A stretch of DNA of 61,967 nt from Folioceros fuciformis (lineage: Eukaryota; Anthocerotophyta; Anthocerotopsida; Anthocerotales): positions 1 through 61,967 of the forward strand of contig JBNGIO010005907.1 of the NCBI GenBank assembly GCA_049999805.1, written 5' to 3'. This document shows positions 11,701 to 20,499 of this stretch, one piece after another. Position 1 is the first letter of the stretch; every line of letters begins with the position of its first letter. The notes beneath the pieces were generated by a model. That model was not told the origin of the DNA. It made no database searches and saw only the letters and a program-made list of their open reading frames with translations. The translations under genes and the position numbers were made by a program.

Positions 11701-11985
11701 GGAGGACATATCCCGCAGAACGACCTTGTTCTCAAAGCTGTGTCAGACAGAGAAAAGGAGGATGCATTATGTGGACATGCAGAGAAACTGGCCCTGGCTT
11801 ATGGTCTTTTGAACACCTCGGATGGCACCAGTTTACTAATCACGAAGAATCTTCGAATGTGCAATGACTGCCACAGTAGCACCAAGATTTTGTCACACCT
11901 TGAGAATCGAGAAATTGTAGTAAGGGATGCTCACCGTGTGCACCATTTTCTGAAGGGCTCGTGTTCATGTGGGGACCGGCCATGA
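8701..11985 (+). CDS. PLS-class PPR protein with KP-type DYW deaminase tail (GDRP end)
   Basis: An intronless gene of 1094 aa. After an N-terminal stretch of about 100 residues that may target an organelle, about 101-residue P-L-S triplets repeat to about residue 870 (recurring words LVDMYSKCGSLEDAR, KDVVTWNTMI, EALDLYA). E-type repeats follow, then a DYW deaminase domain: the zinc and catalytic motif HAE at 1026 and CNDC at 1054-1057, ending in CSCGDRP. The PG box is replaced by KKPARAS. Family knowledge: PLS proteins read organelle RNA by two residues per repeat, the DYW domain is a cytidine deaminase, and tails with KP instead of PG are linked to U-to-C editing. The target site cannot be given here. 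It starts only 70 bp from the divergent UTP6 copy and ends 38 bp before the convergent E-type gene. Confidence 0.92.
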   Translation: MVTLGMMGVSRLHGHVALPHPAAQQSVLVDDGLLCINWKIPQQKLKPGGFDAESRITSSGLSAPGVGARAYMLASSRRDSEVETWRRICVDGQKLHVAVEALVHLVQAGSFVDNTLLYLVLKRCIEEEDLVLGRRVHALTVRSGNGSDSFLVNHLVRMYAAHARLGEAMQVFANMAAPNSFVWASIIKAHSDHGQPAQAIELFRGMRRSGVKPNDSVYVAVLKACACAEDLVSGKEFHADIIRSGGQTSMFVSTCLVKMYAQCGRLEDARTVFDKMPTKDVVAWTTMIAGYAHGRLGQEALNLYASMQADVLSPANQLTFIALLKACAIIGDIHQGKQLHSVIQKRGLETEIVVGNCLVDMYSKCGSLEDARKLFDSMLRRDVVTWNTMITGYAQHGLGQHALDLYADRKQECVDVANHFTYSGLLNACASVRALPQGEEIHSLIEERGLESDLVVGNCLVDMYAKCGSLDDAQMAFDMLPMKDVVTWNTMIGGYSQHGLGQEALDLYARMQDEGLTEANDVTFSFLFNACASVGALHKGKQIHMLVQQRELEVDLVMGNCLIDMYSKCGSLEDARLVFHSLLAKDVVTWTSMITGYAQHGLSDEALSLYQDMQRAGITLANQVTFVSLLKACASVGALHQGKHLHTLIRERGLEADLDVGNCLVDMYSKCGAIQDARLIFEEMSTRDVVTWTSMIGGYAMHGLGQEALDLYAIMQQQRLIEPNRVTFLCLLKACTMVGAAHQGKQIHGVIRERGLEADATINSCLVDMYAKCGSLESARSLFDRLPARDVVTWNALLNGYAAHGDDRKAIHCFEEMEQDGVKPNAATFISLLVACSHKGLVSEGQAYFKQMVEDHGLVPTDCHHNCMVDLFGRSGNLDLAEVLLQTTRFENEVVGWTSLLSSCKCHGDVDRAQRCFNRLVTLEPENASPYMLLGNLYAKSGRWEDVKHLEGLRKAAGAWKKPARASIELKNKVHEFVVGEERADISSKLESLNIRLKKEGGHIPQNDLVLKAVSDREKEDALCGHAEKLALAYGLLNTSDGTSLLITKNLRMCNDCHSSTKILSHLENREIVVRDAHRVHHFLKGSCSCGDRP

Positions 11986-12023
11986 CCAACAGGCGGGGAA
12001 GAGAAATGGGATTGGAACTCCAG

Positions 12024-13907
12024 TCAGATTCTCTGCAGCTGTTTATTCAAGCTTCTGAGCAAGCTGTACAGAGGTGCTTCTTCTTGTGGTCTGTGGTGCC
12101 TGTTGTCTCCGACAAAAAAAGTGCGCACCTCCTGTCGGAGCTCTATCCAACTCTGCGCAGGCTGCTTCCATGCCCCTGCTCTTCGTCTTAGCTCATCTAC
12201 GTCCTTGGCGTGTTCCCACATGCCAGCTTCAGAGTAGATGTTGCACATCATCAAATAGGCTGACGCTCGCTCTGGCTCTAACGTAACAGAACTCTCAAAG
12301 GCACGCTTGCCTAGCTCAACATTGCTATGCTTCCGGCAGGCTCCTAGCAGAGACAACCATACACGTAGGTCAGGCTGCATTGGCATCTCTGAAATGATGC
12401 TTTCTGCCTTACTGAAGAGTCCAGCGCGGGCAACAAGATCAATCACACAGGCATAGTGCTCAAGCTCGGGAGAAATGCCATGATCTATGGCCATTGTTTC
12501 AAAATACTGCAGACCTCTGGCCACCAAGCCAGCATTGCAGCACGCAGAGAGAATTGCCAAAAATGTGACCCTGTTTGGTTTCACCCCGGTCTCAGTCATG
12601 TTCGCAAAGCACTGCACACTAGAGTGCACATCTCCTTGCCTGGCATAACCGGCAATTAAAGCAGTGCATGAAACCACATCCGGCTGCGTCAACGAGTCAA
12701 ACACCTTGTGAGCATCCACCATGCTTCCACATTTGCCAAAAGTGTGAATCAGACTATTGGCCACAACCAGATTGGAAGCTAATCCACTTTCCAGAATTTC
12801 TTTCTGAACGTGCTTACAGACGTCCAAGGCTCCTGTGCAGCTGCATGCTTGTAGTGCATACAAGACCGTAGCCTCATCTATCCCCATGCCCTCTTCCCGC
12901 ATTTTCTTGTAGATGTGCAAGGCCTTTTCCCAGTGCCCCAGCCCCACATATGCTACCATCATGACTCGCCATAACACCACGTCTCGTTTGGACAATCCGT
13001 CAAACACTTTCTGTGCATCCTCTATGCTTCCGCACTTCGCGTACACGCTGACCAACGTGCTTCCCACAAACACATCCGATCCATAACCCAGCTCAACAGC
13101 TTGTGCATGCAATTCCTTCCCCTTGTGCAGCGATTCCACTTTGACGTCCTGCCTGTGTACACGTGCACCCACCTCCCTCTCTGCCTGGCTCCCACATGCT
13201 TGGAGAACACTCACAAAGGTTCGATCATCTGGGCGCACACCACTTCTTCGCATATGCCCGTACAGCTGCAAGGCCAAATCTGATCTCTCCTGCTGAGCAT
13301 ATGCTCCAAGTATGGCGTTCCACGACACAACATCTCTCGTCGACAATGTGTCGAACACCTTTTGCGCGTCGCTGATGCTCCCACACTTGGCATACATACT
13401 CACCAGAGTGTTACCCACAAACACATCCGACTCAAGCCCTCGCCTTCGAGCGTCATCATGAACACGCCTCCCCTCCTCCAGATCTCCTAGCCTGCTGCAT
13501 GCCTTCAGCACGCTGACAAACGTGTACTTGTTGGCGAGCTCACCCTCCAGTTGCATCTGCTGATAGCACACGAGAGCCTGCCGGCATAGCCCCGCATTGC
13601 TGTACCCTGAGATGATGGCCGTCCAAGCAAACACTGACCGGTGGGACAGTCTGTAAAACACACACAGCCCATCTCCTAGGCCGCCGCAGGTGACCAGCGT
13701 GGTCACGGCAAGGTTGCCCAGAAGCTTGTTGGATTCCAGCCCATGTTTTGCTAGATGGGAGTGTACTTGTCTGGCCTCCGCCAGATCCTTCTTCTTCATG
13801 CATTCCTGCAGCAGACTTCTGTATAGGTGGACCGCAGGCACACTGCCCTCCAGATCTGCCTGCGCCAGGGCAGACAGCGCATGGTTGAGCCCCAAAAGCT
13901 CAACCAT
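12024..13907 (-). CDS. PLS-class PPR protein of E type, no deaminase
   Basis: An intronless gene of 627 aa with ATG at 13907. It contains PLS repeats (GNTLVSMYAKCGSISDAQKV, RDVVSWNAI and similar), then E1/E2 motifs. It ends about 35 residues after a PG-box-like KQPAQSWIE, with VRTFFVGDNRHH, so the whole zinc-binding deaminase core is absent and the stop is natural. E-type proteins bind an RNA site and borrow a deaminase in trans; here three KP-type DYW proteins are encoded next door, but a partnership is only a guess. It is a paralogue of the divergent gene at 14116: both begin with the same block (LLQ-CMKKK, AKHGLES, GNL) and share an odd insert, VKVESL-KGKELH. Compared with that neighbour it is shorter by about 250 residues (about two to three triplets). 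Confidence 0.9.
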   Translation of the reverse strand: MVELLGLNHALSALAQADLEGSVPAVHLYRSLLQECMKKKDLAEARQVHSHLAKHGLESNKLLGNLAVTTLVTCGGLGDGLCVFYRLSHRSVFAWTAIISGYSNAGLCRQALVCYQQMQLEGELANKYTFVSVLKACSRLGDLEEGRRVHDDARRRGLESDVFVGNTLVSMYAKCGSISDAQKVFDTLSTRDVVSWNAILGAYAQQERSDLALQLYGHMRRSGVRPDDRTFVSVLQACGSQAEREVGARVHRQDVKVESLHKGKELHAQAVELGYGSDVFVGSTLVSVYAKCGSIEDAQKVFDGLSKRDVVLWRVMMVAYVGLGHWEKALHIYKKMREEGMGIDEATVLYALQACSCTGALDVCKHVQKEILESGLASNLVVANSLIHTFGKCGSMVDAHKVFDSLTQPDVVSCTALIAGYARQGDVHSSVQCFANMTETGVKPNRVTFLAILSACCNAGLVARGLQYFETMAIDHGISPELEHYACVIDLVARAGLFSKAESIISEMPMQPDLRVWLSLLGACRKHSNVELGKRAFESSVTLEPERASAYLMMCNIYSEAGMWEHAKDVDELRRRAGAWKQPAQSWIELRQEVRTFFVGDNRHHRPQEEAPLYSLLRSLNKQLQRI

Positions 13908-14115
13908 TTGACCATCAGCTCATCCCCCAACAATCTGCGGAGTAAATCCGGACTTGCCGTTCTTTCCTGCTTGCTTGCTTTACGCTTGCACCATCAACTG
14001 CATGCTTTGAACTCATGTTGAGTTCCAGGATTCTCCATCAAAATCCAAAGCTGACTCTAGGTTGAGCATCAGTATCCCTACCTCCATGTGGGCATGAAAG
14101 GTAACCTTGTATCCC
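13908..14115. promoter_or_regulatory. Shared 208-bp head-to-head promoter region of two PPR genes
   Basis: The two E-type PPR paralogues start from ATGs at 13907 (minus) and 14116 (plus), leaving 208 bp between them. With no other room upstream of either gene, both promoters and both 5' leaders must lie here or within the opposite gene. I see no clear TATA motif on either strand, as is usual for housekeeping PPR genes. Confidence 0.55.
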
Positions 14116-16761
14116 ATGGTGGTACTAATGTCCATGGAGGTGTATGCCACCTGCACATCTCAGGTTGATTCTGTCAGGGCCAGTGAAGTTGAATATCTGT
14201 GCAAGGAAGGGCAGTTGGACAAGGCCTTGGGTATCCTGTTTGGTTTAAAACAGCAGGGCACAGTGCACATGTACAAGAGCCTCTTACAGGCGTGCATGAA
14301 GAAGAAGTCCCTTGCCAAGGCTAGGCGGGTACATGACCATTTGGCCAAGCATGGGTTGGAGTCGGACAGATTATTGGGGAACCTTGTCGTCACCACGCTT
14401 GTGAACTGTGGAAACCTTACAGACGGACTCAGTCTGTTCCGGAGGCTGTCGCATCGCACAGTTTTCTCGTGGACTGCCATCATCACAGGGTACAGTAATG
14501 CTGGACACGAACGGAAGGCCCTGTCATGCTACCACCTAATGCAGCAAGAAGGTGTGCATCCCGACAAGTATACTATTGTCAGCTTGCTCAAGGCATGTAG
14601 TCGGTTAGGAGACCTGATAGAGGGCAGGCGTGTCCATGGCGATGCTGTCAGATACGGGATGGAGTCGGACGTTTTCGTGGGTAACACTTTGGTTATTATG
14701 TATGCGAAGTGCGGGGGCATCGTGGATGCACAAAAGGTCTTTGATGGCTTGTCTGAGCGTGATGTGGTGTCATGGAATGTGATGCTTGCAGCATACGCTC
14801 AGCAGGGCCAAGGAGAGAAGGCACTGAGAATTTATGAGCAAATGCAGAAGAATGGGATTAGACCAGATGATCGGACATTTGTCGGTGCCTTGCAAGCCTG
14901 TGGCACCCTTGCAGAGAGGGAGAAAAGTGCAATGGTGCATGGGTACAACGTCAAGGTGGAGTCACTGCGGAAAGGAAAGGAACTACATACTGAAGTTGCT
15001 CGGTTGGGCTTCGTCTCCGATATGTTTGTTGCTACTACGTTGGTTAGTATGTATGCGAAGTGTGGGAGCATCGTGGATGCACAACAGGTGTTTGACACGT
15101 TGTCCCAGCGTAGTGTTGTGACATGGAATGCAATGCTTGCAGCATATGCCCACCAGGCTGAAGGGGAAAAGACCCTGAAAATCTATCAGCAAATGCGAAT
15201 GGAAGGCGTGCGGCCAGATGCTTGGACCTTTGTCAGCGTCCTCCAAGCATGTGGCAGCCTTGCAGAAAAACAGAACAGCGTTGCTGTGCAAGGTGCCGAA
15301 GTGGCCTTGCTGCATGTGGTGGAAGAGATACATGCAGAGGTTGTTCGGCTGGGTTACGAAAAGGATTTGTTTGTTGCCAATGCCCTGATATCAACGTTTG
15401 CAAAGTGCGGGAGCATCAAGCATTCACGAGGAGTGTTTGACGATATGCCTGTTCGTGACTTAGTGTCATGGAATTCTATCGTCGGGGCATATGCTCAGAA
15501 CGAGGAAGCAGAGAATGCCCTGCAGGTTTATGCGCAGATGCAAGCGCAAGGTTTCAAGCCGAATGCTCGTACCTTAGCCAGTGCTATCCAAGCATGTGGG
15601 ACCCTCGCAGAGAATGAGGAAGGTGCCCTGGTACATGGTCAAACTCTTAAAGTGGTATCCCTGCAAAAAGGGGAGGAACTACATCGTGAAGCTGCTAAGC
15701 TGGGCTGTGGGTCAGATGTGTTTGTGGGTAGCAGTTTGGTGAGCATGTATGCCAAATGTGGCAGCTTTAAGGATGCAGAAAATGTGTTTCACAGTTTGTC
15801 CCAGCGTGATGTTGTTGCTTGGAATGCATTTCTTGCGGCATGTGCTCGTGAAGAGCAGGGAGAGATGGCTTTGCACATCTATTTCAAAATGCAGCAGGAT
15901 GGCATGATAGTGGATCACGCTACGTTTGTTTCCGTTCTAGGAGCTTGTAGCAGCATAGGAGACCTAGATGCCTGCAGGCATACTCACCAGAGTATTCTGA
16001 GACGTGGGATGGAGTGCAACCTTTTTGTGGCAACTAGCTTAATTCATGCTTACAGCAGATGTGGAAGTATGAGGAATGCTCAAAACGTGTTCGACTCGTT
16101 ACCGCATTCTGACGTTGTGTCTTGCAATGCACTACTGGCTGGGTATGCTCGACAAGGAGACTCTGATGCGTGTATACGATGCTACAACGACATGAGTATA
16201 AAAGGCCAAAAACCAAATAGGGTGACATTTCTGGCTCTTCTTTCTGCATGCAGTCATGCTGGCAGGGTGGACAGAGGTCTAGAGTACTTCGAGAGCATGA
16301 CCAGGGACCATGGCATTGCTGCGGAACTGGCGCACTTTGTGTGTGTAATTGACCTTGTTGGGCGTGCAGGACTCTTCCGCCAAGCAGAAGACCTTGTCTT
16401 GAATATGCCTATGCAGCCTAATTTTTCTATTTGGCTGTGTTTATTAGGTGCCTGTCAAAAGCATGGCAATGTGACACTGGGAAGACGTGCCTTCGATCAT
16501 GCCGTGGCTCTAGATCCAGAACAAGGTGCAGCATATGTCCTCATGTTTAATATCTATGCTGATACTGGGATGTGGGACCATGCCAAGGAAATAGACGAAA
16601 GGAGGAGGGAAGCAGGTGCTCGGAAGCAGCCTGGCAAAAGCTGGATAAAGCATGGGCAGGACGTGCACACATTTCTAGCCCAGGATTGCAGGTATCTCCA
16701 AGACGATCTGCACAGCTTCCTCGTCAGGTTGAACTCACAGCTGACCGGAGCAGGTTATTGA
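14116..16761 (+). CDS. PLS-class PPR protein of E type, no deaminase
   Basis: An intronless gene of 881 aa; ATG at 14116 is the first in frame (other in-frame ATGs at 14128 and 14134 are close). PLS triplets run from about residue 55 to 760, each with a GNTLVIMYAKCGG-like and a RDVVSWN-like word. The block AxVHGxNVKVESLRKGKELH, a loop of about 20 residues inserted between repeats, occurs in three diverged copies and is shared with the divergent paralogue. E motifs follow, with KQPGKSWIKHGQDVHTFLAQ near the end. The protein stops before the HxE and CxxC motifs, so it has no deaminase of its own. Family knowledge: binds a defined organelle RNA site and recruits a DYW partner. It ends 111 bp before the convergent KP-type gene. 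Confidence 0.9.
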   Translation: MVVLMSMEVYATCTSQVDSVRASEVEYLCKEGQLDKALGILFGLKQQGTVHMYKSLLQACMKKKSLAKARRVHDHLAKHGLESDRLLGNLVVTTLVNCGNLTDGLSLFRRLSHRTVFSWTAIITGYSNAGHERKALSCYHLMQQEGVHPDKYTIVSLLKACSRLGDLIEGRRVHGDAVRYGMESDVFVGNTLVIMYAKCGGIVDAQKVFDGLSERDVVSWNVMLAAYAQQGQGEKALRIYEQMQKNGIRPDDRTFVGALQACGTLAEREKSAMVHGYNVKVESLRKGKELHTEVARLGFVSDMFVATTLVSMYAKCGSIVDAQQVFDTLSQRSVVTWNAMLAAYAHQAEGEKTLKIYQQMRMEGVRPDAWTFVSVLQACGSLAEKQNSVAVQGAEVALLHVVEEIHAEVVRLGYEKDLFVANALISTFAKCGSIKHSRGVFDDMPVRDLVSWNSIVGAYAQNEEAENALQVYAQMQAQGFKPNARTLASAIQACGTLAENEEGALVHGQTLKVVSLQKGEELHREAAKLGCGSDVFVGSSLVSMYAKCGSFKDAENVFHSLSQRDVVAWNAFLAACAREEQGEMALHIYFKMQQDGMIVDHATFVSVLGACSSIGDLDACRHTHQSILRRGMECNLFVATSLIHAYSRCGSMRNAQNVFDSLPHSDVVSCNALLAGYARQGDSDACIRCYNDMSIKGQKPNRVTFLALLSACSHAGRVDRGLEYFESMTRDHGIAAELAHFVCVIDLVGRAGLFRQAEDLVLNMPMQPNFSIWLCLLGACQKHGNVTLGRRAFDHAVALDPEQGAAYVLMFNIYADTGMWDHAKEIDERRREAGARKQPGKSWIKHGQDVHTFLAQDCRYLQDDLHSFLVRLNSQLTGAGY

Positions 16762-16872
16762 TCGACCTGTCCTGGGAACACATAAACTGTGCCACAAACC
16801 ATGGACCACGGAATTTCTGCTAGCAGTGACAGAATCATGTGGGTTTGCTCAAACGTACTTGAATTGCGCTTG

Positions 16873-19800
16873 TCAACTATGATCACCACATGAACAAAAT
16901 CCATCAACAAAATGGTGAACACGGTGTGCATCTCTAACTATGATCTCTCGCTTCTCAATCTTGGACATCATCTTCGTACCAGTATGGCAGTCATTGCACA
17001 TACGTAGATTTTTTGTCACGAGCAAAGTGGTGCCATCTGCAGTGTTCAGCAGACCATAGGCCAAAGCTAATTTCTCTGCATGACCACACAATGCATCTTC
17101 CTTGCCTTGGTCTGGTACAGGCTTCAGCACCCGCTCTGTATGTGGAAACTGCCTGCCTCCCTCTCCCAACTGCAAATTGGCACTCCGTAATTGCGAGGAA
17201 ATATCATCCCTCTCTTCTCCCACTGTAAACATGTGGACTTGACTGCCTACCTCGATCCATGCCCTTGCAGGCTTCTTGCAAGCGCCTGCAGACCTTCTCA
17301 AGCTTTCTATTCTCTCAACATCTGTCCACCTGCCAGCATTTGCATAAATGGATCCAAGAAGTACATACGCAGATGCATTCTGCCGATCTAACTCAATAAT
17401 CTGGTCAAAGCAGCGGTTCCCACGCTCAATGTCCCCATGGCTCTTACACGCACTCAATAGAGATGTCCAACCCACAATGTCCTTGTCACATTCCATGGTT
17501 GCCAGCAGATTTTCGGCTTCATCCAGGCGGCCTGATCTACCAAGAAGGTCAACCATACAATTGTAGTGATACCCAGTTGGTTGAATGCCGTGGTCTTCCT
17601 CCATCATCCTAAAAACCTGCTGACCGTCATTCACCAAACCCTGATGACTGCACGCCATCAAAAGACAACTAAAAGTGGTGGCATTGGGCTGAACTCCCTG
17701 ATGTTGCATCTGGTGGAAATAATGCATTGCCATTTGACTATCATTGTGCAGACCGTAGCCATTTACCAAAGCCGTCCACGTGACAACATCTTTCGTGGGC
17801 AAACTGTCGAACACTCTCTGAGCATCTGGCAGACTGCCGCATTTTGCATACATGTCCACCAAGCTGTTCCCAAGAACCAGATCAGTTTCTACATTTCTCT
17901 CCTGGATCTGGTTATGGATCTGCTTACCCTGATCCAGAGCTCCAACGCTGGCGCAGGCTTTCAGAAGGCATAGAAATGTGACATTATCGCCTGGAGATAT
18001 GCCCTCCTGCAGCATAGCCGCATACAGATTAAGGGCGTCGTGACCAAGCCCATACTCTGCATAAGCTGCGATCAGGGCAGTCCAGACACTCACATCCCTT
18101 GTCGGCAACCTGTCAAATACTCTGCGGGCATCCTCTACGCTGCCACATTTAGCATACATATCCACCAGGCAGTTCCCGAGCACCACATCTGCTGCCAGTC
18201 CTCTTTCCTGAATCTGGCAATGAAGCTGCTTCCCCTCATGTAAAGCTCCAATGCTGCCACAGGCATTCAAGAGGCACACAAATGTAACCCGATTGGCAGG
18301 AGTAACGCCCTCCTGTTGCATGGTCGCATACAGCGCCAGGGCTTCTTGTCCTAGTCCATGCCTGGCATATCCGGCAATCATGGCAGTCCAAGTCACCACA
18401 TCTTTTGTGGCCAGTCTGTCAAACTGTAGACGAGCATCAATTAGACTACCGCATTTTGCATACATGTCTACCAGGCTGTTGCTAACAACCACATCATGCT
18501 CTAGACCTCTCTCCTTGATCTGTGAATGAAGCTCCTTGCCTTGATGCAAAGCTCCAATGCTGGCACATGCCTTGAGAAGGCAGGCGAATGTGACACGGTC
18601 AGCTGCAATATTGCCCTCCAGCTGCATACTTTCATAAAGGCTTAGAGCTTGTTGACCGAGACCCTGATGAGCGTATCCGGTAAGCATGGCATTCCAGGTT
18701 ATTACATCTTTAATGGGCAGTCTGTCAAACACCGCACGAGCATCCTCTAAGCTGCCACACTTTGCATACATGTCAACCAGGCTGTTGGCAACTACCAAGT
18801 CACCTTCAAGTCCTTTTTTCTCTACCAGAGAATGGAGCTGCTTGCCCTGGTGTAAAGCTCCGAGGCTTGCACATGCTTTCAGGAGGCATGTCAGTGTAAC
18901 ATGATCAGGCTGAACGTCCTCATCTTCCATAATTGAGTACAGCGTGAGAGCTTCTTGGGCAAGGCCATGTTGAGCATAGCCTGCGAGCATGACATTCCAA
19001 GTAACCACATTTCTATCGCACAGATGGTCGAATACTCTGCGAGCATCTTCTAAACTCCCACATTTCACATACATATCCACCAAGCTGCTACCGAGAAATA
19101 GGTCAACATCCACAGCAGTACCCAGAACATCAGCGTGAACCTGCTTGCCAGAAGCTAAATCTGACGCGTTAGCGCATGCCTTAAGAGCCGCCACAAAGGC
19201 ATAGTTATTCGGAGTTGTGCGCAGCTGTCGCATCTGTTGGTAGTAGGCAACAGCTGTTGCAGGCTGTTGAAGCTCAGCATGTGCCAAAATAATAGAAGCC
19301 CACATGAAGGAGTCAGGTGCATCAAGCTTCGAAAACACTTGCGTTGCTTCTTTCAACTGTCCATGGGAGGAATACATGCGAATAAGGTGGTTAGCCAGGA
19401 ATGTGCTCGAGTTGTAGCCATTTTCAGAAGTCAAGGCATGAAGCTGCTTGCCCGCAGCCAAATCACTCTCCGCACTGCATCCTTTCAGGACCAGATAATG
19501 CAGACATACGGGAATATAGTACCCTCTCTGCACCAAGCCGTCAAGTGCTTGGACTGCCTCATTCACATGTCCCAGCTGACACAGTTTACCCCATATTCCA
19601 CCCTCAAGGACTTCTTCATACCTGCAACAAGGTTTCTGGATTGTAAGATCAGCAAGAGCATCCTCACTTAAATTTCACTGCGAAGGAAGGAGGAGTAAGA
19701 AGTAACTTAACCTAGCGCTGCCAGGCTGCTGAGATGCACCACCTCTCGGATCTGGCCGGGCTTTCTCCTGCAGCCATGCATCAACCCACAAGGCATCCCT

Positions 19801-19908
19801 GGCTCCGGTGTGCAGGAAAAGGTGTCTCTGCAATGTGGCAACAATTAACTGCCCCACCCAGGTCTGCTTCGGGGGCCACCGAATGTTGCCAACCAGATGG
19901 CAAGGCAT
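16873..19908 (-). CDS. PLS-class PPR protein with KP-type DYW tail (GDHS end), two exons
   Basis: The long frame ending at 16873 has no ATG at its 5' end; only GTG is found at 19566, and the homology to the neighbour at 20500 clearly runs further upstream (YEEVLEGGIWGKLCQLGHV). Joining exon 1 (19908-19712, ATG at 19908) to exon 2 (19621-16873) across a 90-bp intron with GT and AG ends keeps phase and gives 981 aa with a basic N-terminus that could target an organelle. PLS triplets fill about residues 75-800. The deaminase tail has KKPARAW in place of the PG box, HAE at about 913, CNDC about 28 residues on, and ends CSCGDHS. It is convergent with the E-type gene at 14116 and divergent from the KP-type gene at 20500. 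Confidence 0.85.
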
Positions 19909-20499
19909 GAGTCCTGACACGGAACACCGGCTTGCACCTGTTGACCCACAAGTATGCAATATCTGGGAGCAGATCCCCGACAGTCAGCCCTGCAAGCAAC
20001 TGTTGTATTGAGGACTGCAGAGCTTCTTCCCTTCTCGAGAGAATGCGACAAAGAAAAGCAGAATTGCTTCAAAGAATCAACCTCCTAGAAAGGAAACATG
20101 CAACCACTCCCCCACCTAGATCAATTATGGACTTGTCTTGCTCCGCTGCAGCTGGCAGCGATAATCGCTGCCTGTTCCATCCCTCCCAATGGCTTGGAAA
20201 ACTGGGTCTGATCCCGAACGGACTGGGCACAACGAAATCGTGGCCCCATATCTTCATGCGTGCAGACCCGCGATGGGGATCCCGCACAAACTAGGCATCG
20301 ACACACAGGCTTGCTACAGGCCTGCTCGACGTGTCCGAACAAGAGAATCGAAGACTAGCCAGTTCGTTTCTCCAGAGTGATCACAGAATTTGCTTCCTAC
20401 TTGGACTGTGAAAGACGGCGCCTGAAAGCAACATGGACTGCTCTGGTGTGGGGAGAGTCTCTTCATTTGGGAACGAGAGGGGAACCTGAAGCGCAGGTG
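19909..20499. promoter_or_regulatory. Divergent intergenic region between two KP-type PPR genes
   Basis: 591 bp lie between the ATGs of two head-to-head PPR genes. The stretch is open on several frames by chance but shows no conserved protein pattern. It must hold the leaders and promoters of both genes. No TATA motif is evident. Confidence 0.5.

Noticed and set aside
19675-19735. Pyrimidine-rich acceptor at about 19674 as the start of PPR exon 2
   Set aside because: In the conserved frame the first codon after it is TGA; the acceptor at 19622 keeps phase.
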